64,000 bases of DNA. Source: Gammaproteobacteria bacterium (GTDB lineage Bacteria; Pseudomonadota; Gammaproteobacteria; HK1). Positions 8,082 to 17,104 of this stretch are shown here, one piece after another. The notes under the pieces were generated by a model. That model made no database searches and was not told where the DNA came from. It worked only from the letters and a program-made list of their open reading frames with translations. A program made the position numbers and the translations under genes. Within the stretch, counting starts at the first letter, position 1; each line of letters opens with the position of its first letter. Location: NCBI GenBank assembly GCA_022824305.1, contig JAJEAD010000098.1:16664-80663 (forward strand). Direction: 5' to 3'.

Positions 8082-9194
8082 CTATCTCTCCCAGCCCGCG
8101 ACCACCCTTGCGGGCCGGGCGCCGGACTCTCCTTCGGCGAGGACGGACAGGCGGGTGCCCACCTGCGTGTGCTCGATGTCCACCATCGCGAAGGCGACGA
8201 CGCTCTCGAAGCGCGGCGACCACGCGGCGCTGGTGACGTAGCCCGCTTGCCGGCCCGCGGCGAACACCGGCCAGGTCGCGCGCAGCGCCGGCGCCGGCCC
8301 GCCTTCGATGTCGATCTTCGCGAGCTTCGCGGCGACGCCTTCCCGCGCGATGCGATCGAGCGCGCGCCGGGACAGGTGCTCCGCTTCCTTGCCAAGCTTC
8401 ACGAAGCGATCGAGTCCGCACTCGAAGATGTTGTTGGCGAGCGTCATGTCGTTGCCGTAGGAGAGCAGGCCGGTCTCGATGCGCTCGATCAGGTTGGGGC
8501 AGCCGGCCCGGATCTGGTGCGCTTCTCCCGACTCCCAGATCGCGTCCCAGAGCGCGAGCCCCCTGCTCGAGTCCTGGAGGTAGAGCTCGAAGCCGCCCTG
8601 TCCGCTCCAGCCGGACCGCGCGATCACCACCGGCGCGCCCGCAATCCGGGTCTCGAAGAATCGAAAGAAGCGGAGCGTCCGCAGGTCCGTTTCGACGAGC
8701 GGCTGCAGCACCCGCTCCGCCCCGGGACCCTGGAGCGCGCAGATGTTGACGTCCGGCTCGAAGACTTCCACGTCGAGGCCGCGTCCGATCGCGAGGCCCT
8801 TCAGCCAGAGCAGCACGCCGGAGTCCGCGATGGAGATCCAGAAGCGGTCCTCGGCCAGGCGCAGGACCACCGGATCGTTGACGATGCCGCCCGTCTCGTC
8901 GCAGAGCGGAGCGTAGACGCATTGCCCGATCCGGCACGCGGACAGGTCTCGCGGGGTGGAGAGCTCCACCAGTCGAAGCGCGTCGGGGCCGCGCACCTCG
9001 ACCTGGCGCTCGCACGCAACGTCCCAGAGCTGCACGTGCTCGCGGAGGTGCCAGTAGTCTTCTTCGGGGGAGCGAAAGAAGGTGGCGAGCGTCATCTGGT
9101 TGTAGACGGTGAACGCCCTGGCGCCCTGCGCCATGACCCGTGCCTCGTAGGGCGTCTCCCGGACCCGCCGGGAGAAGGAGATCAGTGGAGCCAT
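8082..9194 (-). CDS. GcvT-family methyltransferase, DmdA-like (possible DMSP demethylase)
   Basis: This 370-aa aminomethyltransferase-fold protein would move a one-carbon group to tetrahydrofolate. It resembles dimethylsulfoniopropionate demethylase (DmdA) in length and, from my memory of that family, in several blocks: ETPYEARV near the start, EDYWHLREHVQLWDVACERQVE, PNLIERIETGLLSYGNDMT and NIFECGLDRFV. It lacks the C-terminal features of glycine-cleavage T protein clusters, and no gcvH or gcvP is nearby. A GGAG site lies 8 bases before the ATG. DmdA and the broader DmdA-like group are hard to separate by eye, so no gene symbol is given. No dmdBCD genes are visible around it. Confidence 0.8.
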   Translation of the reverse strand: MAPLISFSRRVRETPYEARVMAQGARAFTVYNQMTLATFFRSPEEDYWHLREHVQLWDVACERQVEVRGPDALRLVELSTPRDLSACRIGQCVYAPLCDETGGIVNDPVVLRLAEDRFWISIADSGVLLWLKGLAIGRGLDVEVFEPDVNICALQGPGAERVLQPLVETDLRTLRFFRFFETRIAGAPVVIARSGWSGQGGFELYLQDSSRGLALWDAIWESGEAHQIRAGCPNLIERIETGLLSYGNDMTLANNIFECGLDRFVKLGKEAEHLSRRALDRIAREGVAAKLAKIDIEGGPAPALRATWPVFAAGRQAGYVTSAAWSPRFESVVAFAMVDIEHTQVGTRLSVLAEGESGARPARVVAGWER

Positions 9195-9276
9195 GTCCGT
9201 TCTCCGGAGATCGAGGGCGCGCCCGCAAGGGGAGAGAAGCCAGGGGGAAGGGCAGTGGATTCCGCGATCCCCGGTC

Positions 9277-9708
9277 TCACTTCACCAGATCGGGCGCCCG
9301 CCGGTACAGGAGCGAGTCCGCGCTGATTCTCACCATGGTGCGGAGGCCGCGGTTCTGGGCGATGTAGGCGTCCATGTCACTCTCGTCGACGTAGCGACGG
9401 GTGATCCTCAGGATCTCCTCGTCGATTTCCGGGTCGTCTCCGGTCACCACTTCGGCGCGCCCCTTGATCGCCACCGCGCGCCGCGGAAAGGGCTCTTCCT
9501 GGACCGAGAATCCGACTCGCGGATCGCGGCGCAGGTTCTCCACCCAGATCCGCGAGCCCAGCGTCCAGACGTGCACGCGCCCGCCGTCCCACCGGTACCA
9601 GACCGGCACGAGATGGGGAATGCCGTCCGTCCCGTTCGTCCCGACCACCCCGGTCAGCCCCGGAACCTGGTCGAGCAGCCGTGTCGCGGCCTCGCTTCGG
9701 ATCGTCAC
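9277..9708 (-). CDS. Pyridoxamine 5'-phosphate oxidase-fold flavoprotein
   Basis: This protein of about 143 aa has the split-barrel PNPOx fold, likely binding FMN or F420. The core includes GIPHLVPVWYRWDGGRVHVWTL and VENLRRDPRVGFSVQEEPFPRRAVAIKGRAEV, a pattern of PPOX-class enzymes. I place the start at the GTG 9706-9708 with an ACAGG-like site upstream. A longer frame to 9849 adds Arg- and Pro-rich residues unlike this family. Substrate is unknown. It is divergent from the RidA gene, leaving about 210 bp between them for two promoters. Confidence 0.8.
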   Translation of the reverse strand: MTIRSEAATRLLDQVPGLTGVVGTNGTDGIPHLVPVWYRWDGGRVHVWTLGSRIWVENLRRDPRVGFSVQEEPFPRRAVAIKGRAEVVTGDDPEIDEEILRITRRYVDESDMDAYIAQNRGLRTMVRISADSLLYRRAPDLVK

Positions 9709-9918
9709 GCTTGCCTGTCCCGCCGGGGCGAAGGGGCCGGATTGTCGCACCGCGCCCCGCGGATTGGGTAGGGCCCGGGAGCGGGCGGCCGGCCGGCATG
9801 GCGACCCGGCCCGAGGAGATTGCGCTGCCCGGTCGATGGCGGGCACCATCGCGCCCTCGCCCTCGGGCGGCGATGCGAGAGCGGTGCCGCAACGAAACCT
9901 GAAGAGGCAGCGACAGCC

Positions 9919-10308
9919 ATGAAGAGCAGGAAGGAGATCATCGGGGGCTCCCTCGTCATCGGGGGGCGCCGGCTCTCGCTGTCTCGGGCGGTGCGTGCCG
10001 GGGACCTCGTGTTCCTGACCGGCCAGGTTCCGATGCGAGACGGTGCGCCCATGACCACCGGGACCATCGAGGAGCAGACGCGGGTGACCATCGAGCTCAT
10101 CGGGGAGACCCTGAAGGAGGCGGGCTGCACTTTCTCCGACGTGGTGAAGTCGATGGTGTGGCTCAAGTCGAGGGACGACTTCCCGGGGTTCAACGCGGTC
10201 TACGGCGAGTACTTCCCGGACGGGCCGCCCGCCCGATCCGCCCTGGTCAGCGACTTTCTCGTCGACGTCAGAGTCGAGATCGAGTGCATCGCCTACAAGC
10301 CCGACTGA
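9919..10308 (+). CDS. RidA/YjgF/YER057c family protein (enamine/imine deaminase)
   Basis: This 129-aa protein of the RidA superfamily hydrolyses reactive enamine/imine intermediates released by PLP enzymes. Family features are SRAVRAGDLVFLTGQVPMR, DVVKSMVWLKSRDDFPGFNAVYGEYFP and PPARSALVSDFL, which contains the conserved Arg, followed by VRVEIECIAYKP. The ATG at 9919 is chosen because the upstream part of the open frame is not family-like, and a GAAGAGG site stands upstream. The stop overlaps the start of the MFS gene (TGATG at 10306-10310), so the two are coupled. It may belong to a catabolic operon rather than being the housekeeping copy. Confidence 0.9.
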   Translation: MKSRKEIIGGSLVIGGRRLSLSRAVRAGDLVFLTGQVPMRDGAPMTTGTIEEQTRVTIELIGETLKEAGCTFSDVVKSMVWLKSRDDFPGFNAVYGEYFPDGPPARSALVSDFLVDVRVEIECIAYKPD

Positions 10309-11543
10309 TGCCGGCCTGGCTGCGCGCGCCCTTCTCTCTCGCCCCGGCCGACCGCAAGGTGGTCGGGCTGGTCGGCCTGGGACATTTCACCAGCCACTTC
10401 TACTTCCTCGTGCTGCCCCCGCTCTTCCCGGTCCTCGCGGAGGCGTTCGAGGTCAGCTACACCCGGCTCGGATTCGCGCTGTCGGTGATGGCGGTCACGA
10501 GCGCGGTGGTGCAGACCCCGGTCGGATTCCTCGTCGACCGCTACGGTGCGCGACCCTTCCTGGTGGCGGGGCTGGTGTTGAGCGGCCTCAGCATCGTCGG
10601 AGTCGGGGTATTCGGCACCTACGAGGCGCTCCTCGTCCTGATGGTCCTCTTCGGCGTCGGCGACTCCGTGATCCACCCCTCCGACTACGCGATCCTCAAC
10701 AAGCGAGTCGATCCCCGGCGCATGGGCCGGGCCTTCTCGGTGCACACCTTTGCCGGAAATCTCGGTTTCGCCGCCGCGCCGGTGACGGTCATCGCGCTCT
10801 CGGAGTGGTTCGGCTGGCGCGGGGCCCTCATCGCCTGCGGCGGCGCGGGCGTGGTGCTCGGCGGGCTGATGCACCTCAACCGGCACCTGCTCGGCGAAGA
10901 AGGCTCCGCCGCGCCCCGGGCGCAGGGGCGCTCGCTGTCGGGGGGCATCGCATTGCTGTTGAGCGCACCGATGCTGGTCGGCTTCGTCTTCTATGCCGCG
11001 ATCGCCGTGACCGGAGCGGGGATGACCGGCTTCGGGATCACCGCGCTTCACCTTCACTTCGATCTGCCGCTCGCCGAGGCGGGCGTGGCGGTGAGCGCCT
11101 ACCTGTTCGCCGCTCCGGTCGGGGTGCTGCTCTCGGGATGGATGAGCGACCGGACTTCGCGTCACCACGCCTTCGTCGTGGTGTGCTTCGGGGTCCTCGC
11201 CGCGGCCGCGCTCGGCATCGCCATCGCCACTCCTCCGCTGGTGGTCGTGGTGGCCCTGTTCGCGGTGGCCGGCTTCTTCATCGGCGCGGTGAACCCGGCC
11301 CGAGACATGCTCATTCGCTCCATGGTGGCGGTGGGAGAGACCGGGAAGGCGTTCGGGTTCGTCACCATCGGACTGAGCGCGGGCGCGGTGGTGGGGCCCT
11401 TGCTGTACGGGTGGATTCTCGACCAGGGCGAGCCGATCGCCATCTTCTGGGCGATCGGGGCGATGGCGCTCGTCACGATCGCGGTGGTGAGCGCGACGGC
11501 GCGGGTCCAGTCCCGGGTGCTCGCGGCGAGGGCGGCGGGGTGA
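10308..11543 (+). CDS. MFS transporter
   Basis: This 411-aa protein has twelve predicted hydrophobic segments. The MFS helix 2-3 loop motif is visible in GFLVDRYGARPFLVAG and the second-half equivalent in SGWMSDRTSRHHAFVVV. It starts at the ATG overlapping the RidA stop. It is followed 152 bp later by an aldehyde dehydrogenase on the same strand, so it may import a compound processed by RidA and the dehydrogenase. Substrate is unknown. Confidence 0.88.
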   Translation: MPAWLRAPFSLAPADRKVVGLVGLGHFTSHFYFLVLPPLFPVLAEAFEVSYTRLGFALSVMAVTSAVVQTPVGFLVDRYGARPFLVAGLVLSGLSIVGVGVFGTYEALLVLMVLFGVGDSVIHPSDYAILNKRVDPRRMGRAFSVHTFAGNLGFAAAPVTVIALSEWFGWRGALIACGGAGVVLGGLMHLNRHLLGEEGSAAPRAQGRSLSGGIALLLSAPMLVGFVFYAAIAVTGAGMTGFGITALHLHFDLPLAEAGVAVSAYLFAAPVGVLLSGWMSDRTSRHHAFVVVCFGVLAAAALGIAIATPPLVVVVALFAVAGFFIGAVNPARDMLIRSMVAVGETGKAFGFVTIGLSAGAVVGPLLYGWILDQGEPIAIFWAIGAMALVTIAVVSATARVQSRVLAARAAG

Positions 11544-11695
11544 TTGCTCGACGATGACGAGTTCCCCATGATCGTCGGGTAGCGGGCAGGGCGGATCCGG
11601 AAGCGCGTGGTTTCGGCCATGCCGGGAGAGGCCGGCCGATGCGGCCGCGAAACGGCGAGACCCGGCCCCGGCGGCAACAGGCAGGAGAGGCACAC

Positions 11696-13186
11696 ATGTC
11701 GGAAGCTGCGGCGATTGAACTGAGGCCCATGCTGATTGGAGGCGACTGGGTCGAGAGCGCGAACGGCGAGAGCATCGAAGTCGAGAATCCGGGGCGCCGG
11801 AGCGCAATCGCGCGGGTTCCCCGCGGCGCCGCGGAGGACGTCGACCGGGCGGTTGCCGCGGCGGCGGCGGCCCTTCCCGGATGGCGCCGCCTCGCGGCCC
11901 GGGAGCGCGGCCGCATGCTGCTCGACATCGCGGCCGCGATCGAGGAGCGGGCGGACGAGCTCGGCCGGCTCATCGCGACGGAGACGGGGAACGCGCTTCG
12001 CACCCAGGCGAGACCGGAGGCGGGCCTCGCCGCCGACATCTTCCGCTACTTCGGTGGCCTCGCGGGCGAGATAAAGGGCGAGTGTCTGCCCCTGGGCGAG
12101 AACCTGCTCAGCTATTCCCGGCGCGAGCCGCTCGGGGTCGTGGGGGCGATCATTCCGTGGAACGCGCCGGTGGGTCTCGGGGCGATGAAGATCGCGCCGG
12201 CGCTGTGCACCGGCAACACGCTGGTGCTGAAGGCCGCGGAGGACGCGCCGCTCGGGGTGCTCATGATCGCGGAGATCTGTCAGCGCTTCCTGCCCCCCTC
12301 GGTGCTGAACGTGCTCACCGGCTACGGCGAGGAGGCGGGCGCGGCGCTCTCCCGGCATCCCGCGGTGCGCAAGCTCTCCTTCACCGGCTCGACCGAAGTG
12401 GGCAAGCTGATCATGCGCGAAGCTTCCGAGCGCCTGGTGCCGGTGTCGCTCGAGCTCGGCGGCAAGAGCCCGTCCATCGTCTACCCGGATGTCGGCTGTG
12501 AGGACTGGGTGGTGGACGGCATCGGCATGGCGATGCGCTTCACGCGCCAGAGCCAGTCCTGCACCGCGGGCTCGCGCCTCTTCCTCCACGAGGACATCTT
12601 CGATGCCTTCCTCGATCGGCTGGTGGAGAGGACCTCGTCGATCCGGATCGGGGACCCCCTCGACGAAGCGACGGACATGGGCGCGATCATCAACCGCACC
12701 CAGTTCGACAAGGTGTGCGGCTACGTGGAGGAAGGCCTCGGGCGCTCCGACGCCCGGCTCGTCATGGGCGGCCTGCCGCCCGCGAGCGGCCCCTTGAGCG
12801 AAGGCTACTACGCGGTCCCCACCGTCTTCGCCGATGCGTCGAACGACTGGCGCATGTCACGGGAGGAGATCTTCGGTCCGGTGCTGGTCGCGATCCGCTG
12901 GAACGACGAGGCGGAGGTGATCCGCATGGCCAACGACACCCACTACGGACTCGCGGCCTTCGTGTGGTCGCGCGACGTGACCCGGGCGCTACGCGCCGCG
13001 CACGCGGTCGAGGCGGGCTGGGTGCAGGTCAACCAGGGCATCGGCCAGATCCTCGGGCAGTCCTACGGAGGCGTGAAGCAGAGCGGCATCGGCCGGGAAT
13101 GCTCGCTCGAGGGCATGCTCGACAGCTTCACCGCGCGCAAGAGCGTCACCGTCAACCTGGGCATTCCGGACGCTCCGGCCTCCTGA
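11696..13186 (+). CDS. NAD(P)-dependent aldehyde dehydrogenase
   Basis: This 496-aa enzyme oxidises an aldehyde to the carboxylate. The oxyanion Asn lies in AIIPWNAPVG (about N155). The general-base Glu is in SLELGGKSPSIV (E253) and the catalytic Cys in RQSQSCTAGSRLF (C289). The last motif is EEIFGPVLVAIRW. Length is normal for the superfamily. The ATG at 11696 has AGGAGAGG just upstream. It is convergent with the dimethylformamidase genes. Its substrate is not evident; the RidA and MFS genes upstream are likely partners. Confidence 0.94.
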   Translation: MSEAAAIELRPMLIGGDWVESANGESIEVENPGRRSAIARVPRGAAEDVDRAVAAAAAALPGWRRLAARERGRMLLDIAAAIEERADELGRLIATETGNALRTQARPEAGLAADIFRYFGGLAGEIKGECLPLGENLLSYSRREPLGVVGAIIPWNAPVGLGAMKIAPALCTGNTLVLKAAEDAPLGVLMIAEICQRFLPPSVLNVLTGYGEEAGAALSRHPAVRKLSFTGSTEVGKLIMREASERLVPVSLELGGKSPSIVYPDVGCEDWVVDGIGMAMRFTRQSQSCTAGSRLFLHEDIFDAFLDRLVERTSSIRIGDPLDEATDMGAIINRTQFDKVCGYVEEGLGRSDARLVMGGLPPASGPLSEGYYAVPTVFADASNDWRMSREEIFGPVLVAIRWNDEAEVIRMANDTHYGLAAFVWSRDVTRALRAAHAVEAGWVQVNQGIGQILGQSYGGVKQSGIGRECSLEGMLDSFTARKSVTVNLGIPDAPAS

Positions 13187-13197
13187 CCGCTTCGCGC

Positions 13198-15447
13198 TCA
13201 GCCGCCGCCGTCGTCGAAGGGCGCCGCGTCCAGAAAGCGGTCCAGCACGTTGCGGGTGATTCGGGAGACGTTGTTGTCGTAGCGCCGGTGGAAGAGGGCG
13301 GAGCACCACCCGATGGAGCCGGTGGAGAACACCGCGCCGCCGTTCGGCGTCTCGAAGAACACCATGTCCGCGCGCACCGCGGGGTCGTCCAGGCCGCCGA
13401 TGGGAAGGTACATGTGCCCGACGTCCTCGTTGACGTGCAGGTAGGAGTCGGTGTGCTTCTCCGAGGACGCGAGGTTGAGCGCGTGCGGCGGGGTGCCGTA
13501 ATGGCGATTGAAGGCGTCGAGCTCGATGCCGGCGGCGCCGCCGCCGATCAGTCCGAAGTTCCCGATGAGCTCCTCGGGGCCCACGCCCTCGAAGACGAAG
13601 GCGGCACGTGGGTCGAAGCTGTCGGAATTGCGCCGGTAGTACGATGAGAAGTCGAATCCCTGGGCGACGAAGCCGTTGCCGACCAGGTATTGGGGGGCGC
13701 CGCCGCAGCGCCACCACATGCCGCCGAGCTCGCCGGTGAAGGCCATGTAGTACTCGCCCGGCTCGGCGATCCAGGAGCGCGAGCCGTCCTCGGCCCGGCG
13801 CATCTCCATCGCCCCCGGCTTGTCGTCGCGGAAGGCGACCCGCCAGTAGAAGCCGTTGCCGCCCAGGTACATGAGGCGCCCTCCGCCCTGGGTATAGGCG
13901 TAGAGCGCGTTCCACATCGGAGTCGAGTAGTACTCGGGGTGGGTGCAGGTCATCACGCAGCGGTAGCGGCGCAGGCACTCCACGCCATCCGCGTGCATGT
14001 CCTCGTCGGTGAGCACGTCATAGGCGATGTCGTTGCTCTCCAGCCAGTCCACGAGGTGCATGTCGGCGGAGAGCTGCCAGAGGGAGCCGTGCTTGGGGCG
14101 GAAGTTGAGGATGGGGCGAAGCCGTGACGAGTAGCACACCCCGGTACCGTCGGCGTGGTGGTCGTACATCGAGTTGCCGAGCTCGGGACGCAGGTTGAGG
14201 TAGCGGTCTTCGGGGAAGATCTCGGCGAGGTGGTTGTAGTCGAGCTCGCCGTGCTCGTTCTCCATGCTGGAGCGCCAGTTCGCGTAGGCCATGTAGCTCG
14301 CGGTGGGCGCGATGAGCACGAGCGGAGCGCTCGCGCGCCCGCGGGGGGGACGCACGAAGAATGGGATGTGGTCCTCCTGGTCCCCGCTCGTGAGCTTCGC
14401 GGCGTAGAAGCCGCTGCGCGTGCCTTCCGGCACCACAAGCTCGAAATCGCTTTCCCACTCGCAGTCGTAGAGCGCGTCTTCGAGGAAGTGGACGGCGGCG
14501 TAGTGCTCGGGGGCGTGGCGGAAGTTCATCTCCTCGCCGGTCCAGCTCGAGCCGCGCACCGCCCGGATCGGAAGGTTGACGAGCTCCCCGTGGACGCGGT
14601 TCGGGGAGATGTCGACGATGTCGTCGCTGTCGATCTCGCGGGAGAAGTCGAGCGCCACGCAGAGCGCGGGGCGCAGCGCGGCGGGGAGAGGACCGTAGCG
14701 CAGGGTTTCGAGCTCCGCTTCGTCGAGCCGTCGCGACGCCACGACGGGGCGTTCCACCCGGCCGTTGAAGACGAGCTCGGGAATCGGACGCCCCCGGCGG
14801 CTGCGCTCCCGGGAATGGGCCGCGACGAGCAGGGGCGCATCGCAGGAGAGCGCCACTTCGCCCTCCAGGCGAGTCCGGGCGCTACCGGTGGACGTGTCGC
14901 GGGCATAGGATTCGAGGAGGCGCTGGCTGATCCGGACCTCGCCGCTTTCGGCGTCGCAGGTCGCCTGGACGAGGTACCACTCCTTCGCGATCAGGGGACG
15001 GCCGGTCGCGAGCTCCCGCATCCCGCCGTCGCCGTCGCCGAGCGCCAGCACCATGCCCTCCCGCGGGTCGCACCACAGGGCGAAGCCCGCTCCGGCCGCG
15101 GGGTCCGTCTTCGACAGCACGCAGGCGCGCCGCGCTTCGGGAAGGGTAGGGTAGACGGTCACCTGCAGGGAAAGGCTCTCCAGACCCTCGAAGACGCGGT
15201 GGTGCGGGACGATGCCGAAGGCGCCGGCGTGGACCGCCTGGCGCCGGCCGGCGTGCTCGCCGATTGCAGCCCCCGGCAGCGGCTCGTCCCGGTATCCGGG
15301 GCCGTCGGGCTGAGTGTCGCCGGACAGGAGCCGCACGAACTCCGCGCGGTAGCGGGAGATTTCCGGCTCGCAGCTCACCATGAAGCGGATGCGCTCGCCC
15401 GGAGCGACGCTGATTTCGTCCGCGTAACCGACGATCTTCTTGTCCAT
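13198..15447 (-). CDS. dmfA2: N,N-dimethylformamidase large (beta) subunit
   Basis: This 749-aa protein is the catalytic subunit of an N,N-dimethylformamidase-type amidohydrolase, which splits N-substituted formamides into amine and formate. The Paracoccus enzyme uses an iron held by two Tyr and one Glu. Candidate counterparts here are Y385 or Y388 in PTASYMAYANWR, Y428 in NSMYDHH and E505 in CTHPEYYS, at similar relative distances. The N-terminal half is a lectin-like beta domain, and the C-terminal half has the ThuA/GATase-like fold with GGGRLMYLGGNGFYWRV. A GGGAGGGG site precedes the ATG at 15445-15447. It is 17 bp downstream of the small subunit, in one operon. The natural substrate may be another amide. 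Confidence 0.87.
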   Translation of the reverse strand: MDKKIVGYADEISVAPGERIRFMVSCEPEISRYRAEFVRLLSGDTQPDGPGYRDEPLPGAAIGEHAGRRQAVHAGAFGIVPHHRVFEGLESLSLQVTVYPTLPEARRACVLSKTDPAAGAGFALWCDPREGMVLALGDGDGGMRELATGRPLIAKEWYLVQATCDAESGEVRISQRLLESYARDTSTGSARTRLEGEVALSCDAPLLVAAHSRERSRRGRPIPELVFNGRVERPVVASRRLDEAELETLRYGPLPAALRPALCVALDFSREIDSDDIVDISPNRVHGELVNLPIRAVRGSSWTGEEMNFRHAPEHYAAVHFLEDALYDCEWESDFELVVPEGTRSGFYAAKLTSGDQEDHIPFFVRPPRGRASAPLVLIAPTASYMAYANWRSSMENEHGELDYNHLAEIFPEDRYLNLRPELGNSMYDHHADGTGVCYSSRLRPILNFRPKHGSLWQLSADMHLVDWLESNDIAYDVLTDEDMHADGVECLRRYRCVMTCTHPEYYSTPMWNALYAYTQGGGRLMYLGGNGFYWRVAFRDDKPGAMEMRRAEDGSRSWIAEPGEYYMAFTGELGGMWWRCGGAPQYLVGNGFVAQGFDFSSYYRRNSDSFDPRAAFVFEGVGPEELIGNFGLIGGGAAGIELDAFNRHYGTPPHALNLASSEKHTDSYLHVNEDVGHMYLPIGGLDDPAVRADMVFFETPNGGAVFSTGSIGWCSALFHRRYDNNVSRITRNVLDRFLDAAPFDDGGG

Positions 15448-15464
15448 GTTGCGCGTCCCCTCCC

Positions 15465-15779
15465 TCAGTCGATGTCGAGCGTCTTGCCGGTGACCGCCTG
15501 CCAGCGCAGCTTGAAGACCGCCCACTCCGCCTCCGCGCGCGAGGTGAACACCTGGTCTTCGAGCAGCTCGACGTCGACTCCTCGCCGGCCCGAGAGACGG
15601 CCGAGCACCCACTCGCGGTGGGGAACCCGGGTGACGAGCACGTGGCGGCCGGGTACCTCGCACCAGCGCAGGCGGGTCACGACGCGCTGCAGCTCGGGGC
15701 GGTGCGGTCCGAAGGGATTGGCCTTGAACTCCCGCGCGAGGTCGGTCCGGGAGGCATCGACGGGATAGTGGGAGGGCAT
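15465..15779 (-). CDS. dmfA1: N,N-dimethylformamidase small (alpha) subunit
   Basis: This 104-aa protein matches the small subunit of N,N-dimethylformamidase, which forms a heterotetramer with the large subunit. As I recall that family, it shares the segments FKANPFGPHRPELQRVV and the HREWVLGRL block, and a final helix around EAEWAVFKLRWQAVTG. The ATG at 15777-15779 has GGAGAA 8 bases upstream; a longer frame to 15821 is less likely. It is the first gene of the pair. The preceding 427 bp hold hairpins and presumably the promoter. Confidence 0.8.
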   Translation of the reverse strand: MPSHYPVDASRTDLAREFKANPFGPHRPELQRVVTRLRWCEVPGRHVLVTRVPHREWVLGRLSGRRGVDVELLEDQVFTSRAEAEWAVFKLRWQAVTGKTLDID

Positions 15780-15895
15780 CGTGGTTCTCCACCGCACGGA
15801 CTGCCCCACATCAGATATCACTCGTGAGCGCGCTGCAACCCACGCCCTTGCGGTCTGCCTCGATGGTGAGTCGCTGAGGCAGCCGCCGAGACAAT

Positions 15896-15963
15896 GGACT
15901 CCCGCTTGCGCGGAATGACGGCCTCGACGTCGCTGACGTCATTCCCGTGGTGACAAGGGAATC
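15896..15963. repeat. Degenerate dispersed palindromic repeat (ATTCCC...GGGAAT type)
   Basis: GGACTCCCGCTTGCGCGGAATGACG type sequence at 15896-15920 is followed by a copy of the opposite arm. GGAATGACG at 15912-15920 pairs perfectly with CGTCATTCC at 15937-15945, and ATTCCC to GGGAAT spans 15941-15962. The pattern resembles the dispersed GTCATTCCCGC/GCGGGAATGAC repeats seen in many proteobacterial genomes. Confidence 0.5.
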
Positions 15964-16004
15964 TGCCCAAGGCGTTGATCGGGAAAGCTTCCGCTCACCC
16001 GGAA

Positions 16005-16022
16005 CTCCACGCTTGCGTGGAG
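16005..16022. repeat. Perfect short hairpin (8-bp stem)
   Basis: CTCCACGC and GCGTGGAG form a perfect 8-bp stem around TT. It lies in the gene-free stretch between dmfA1 and the luciferase-like gene. No T-run follows on either strand, so it is not a convincing intrinsic terminator. It shares the CGCTTGCG core with the repeat 100 bp upstream. The rest of 15780-16206 shows no gene. Confidence 0.45.
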
Positions 16023-16206
16023 CCTCGCGCTCGCAGCGGCGGCGTCTAGTCCGGCGGGAATCGGTCCGGTCGGAAAACGCCGGGGAGACGTGAGCGATTG
16101 ACCGTACCGATCCTGGCGCTATCCTCCCGACGCGCCCTCGGAGTCTCGATGGCCCGATTCGCCCGTCCCGCACCTGTCACCCACCGCCCCTCGGAGCCCA
16201 AGCCCC

Positions 16207-17043
16207 ATGGATATCGGCATCACCATGTTTGCGACCGACTACAGCATCCGCATCGACGAGCTCGCCCGCGAGGCCGAGGCGCGCGGATTCGAGTCGCTCT
16301 TCGTGCCCGAGCACACCCACATTCCGGCCAGCCGCCGCAGCCCCTGGCCCGGCGGGGCCGAGCTGCCGCGCGACTACTGGCACACCCTCGATCCCTTCGT
16401 GGGTCTCGCCGCCGCGGCGGCGGTCACCACCCGGCTGCGCCTGGGCACCGGCATCGCGCTCCTCACCGAGCGCGACCCCATTCTCACCGCCAAGGAATCG
16501 GCAACGCTCGACCTCCTCTCCGACGGGCGCTTCGAGCTCGGCATCGGGGCGGGATGGAACGCGGAAGAGATGGAGAACCACGGCACCGTGTTCGCGGACC
16601 GCTTCCGGGTGATGATGGACCGGGCCCTCGCGATCAAGGCGATCTGGAGCGCGGACGAGCCCGAGTACCACGGGGACTTCGTCGACTTCGAGCCGATCTG
16701 GTCATGGCCGAAGCCGGTGCAGCGGCCGCACCCGCCGATCCTGCTCGGTGGCGAGAGCCGCCACAGCCTGCGGCGCATCGTCCGGCACCTCGACGGCTGG
16801 ATGCCCCGGGCCCGCGGAGGCTTCGACGCGCCGGCGGAGATGGCGCGGCTGCGCCGCTTCGCCGAGGAAGCGGAACGCGACCCCGCTACCGTGAACGTCT
16901 CGGTGTTCGCCCCGCCCCCGGATGCGCAGACGATGGAGAGCTATCGCGAGGCGGGGGTGGACCGGGCGATTCTCGCTATGCCCTCCGAGGGACGCGACGA
17001 GGCGCTGGCCCGCCTCGATCGCCTGAGCGCGCTTCTCGGCTGA
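16207..17043 (+). CDS. LLM class flavin- or F420-dependent oxidoreductase
   Basis: This 278-aa luciferase-fold enzyme has the pattern of the TIGR03619-like F420-dependent group. The N-terminal strand is DIGITMFATDYSI, followed by RGFESLFVPEHTHIP, GIALLTERDPILTAKESATLDLLSDGRFELGIGAGWN and RPHPPILLGGESRHSLRRI. It stands alone on the plus strand between dimethylformamidase and hspQ, both on the minus strand. Whether it uses FMN or F420 cannot be told; F420 use would need a biosynthesis set elsewhere in the genome. Substrate is unknown. Confidence 0.87.
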   Translation: MDIGITMFATDYSIRIDELAREAEARGFESLFVPEHTHIPASRRSPWPGGAELPRDYWHTLDPFVGLAAAAAVTTRLRLGTGIALLTERDPILTAKESATLDLLSDGRFELGIGAGWNAEEMENHGTVFADRFRVMMDRALAIKAIWSADEPEYHGDFVDFEPIWSWPKPVQRPHPPILLGGESRHSLRRIVRHLDGWMPRARGGFDAPAEMARLRRFAEEAERDPATVNVSVFAPPPDAQTMESYREAGVDRAILAMPSEGRDEALARLDRLSALLG

Positions 17044-17104
17044 GCTCGGGCGCCGGCCTGTCCGCGTCCGTGCCCGAAGAAGGGGAAACGCCCGGAACGG
17101 CGCC

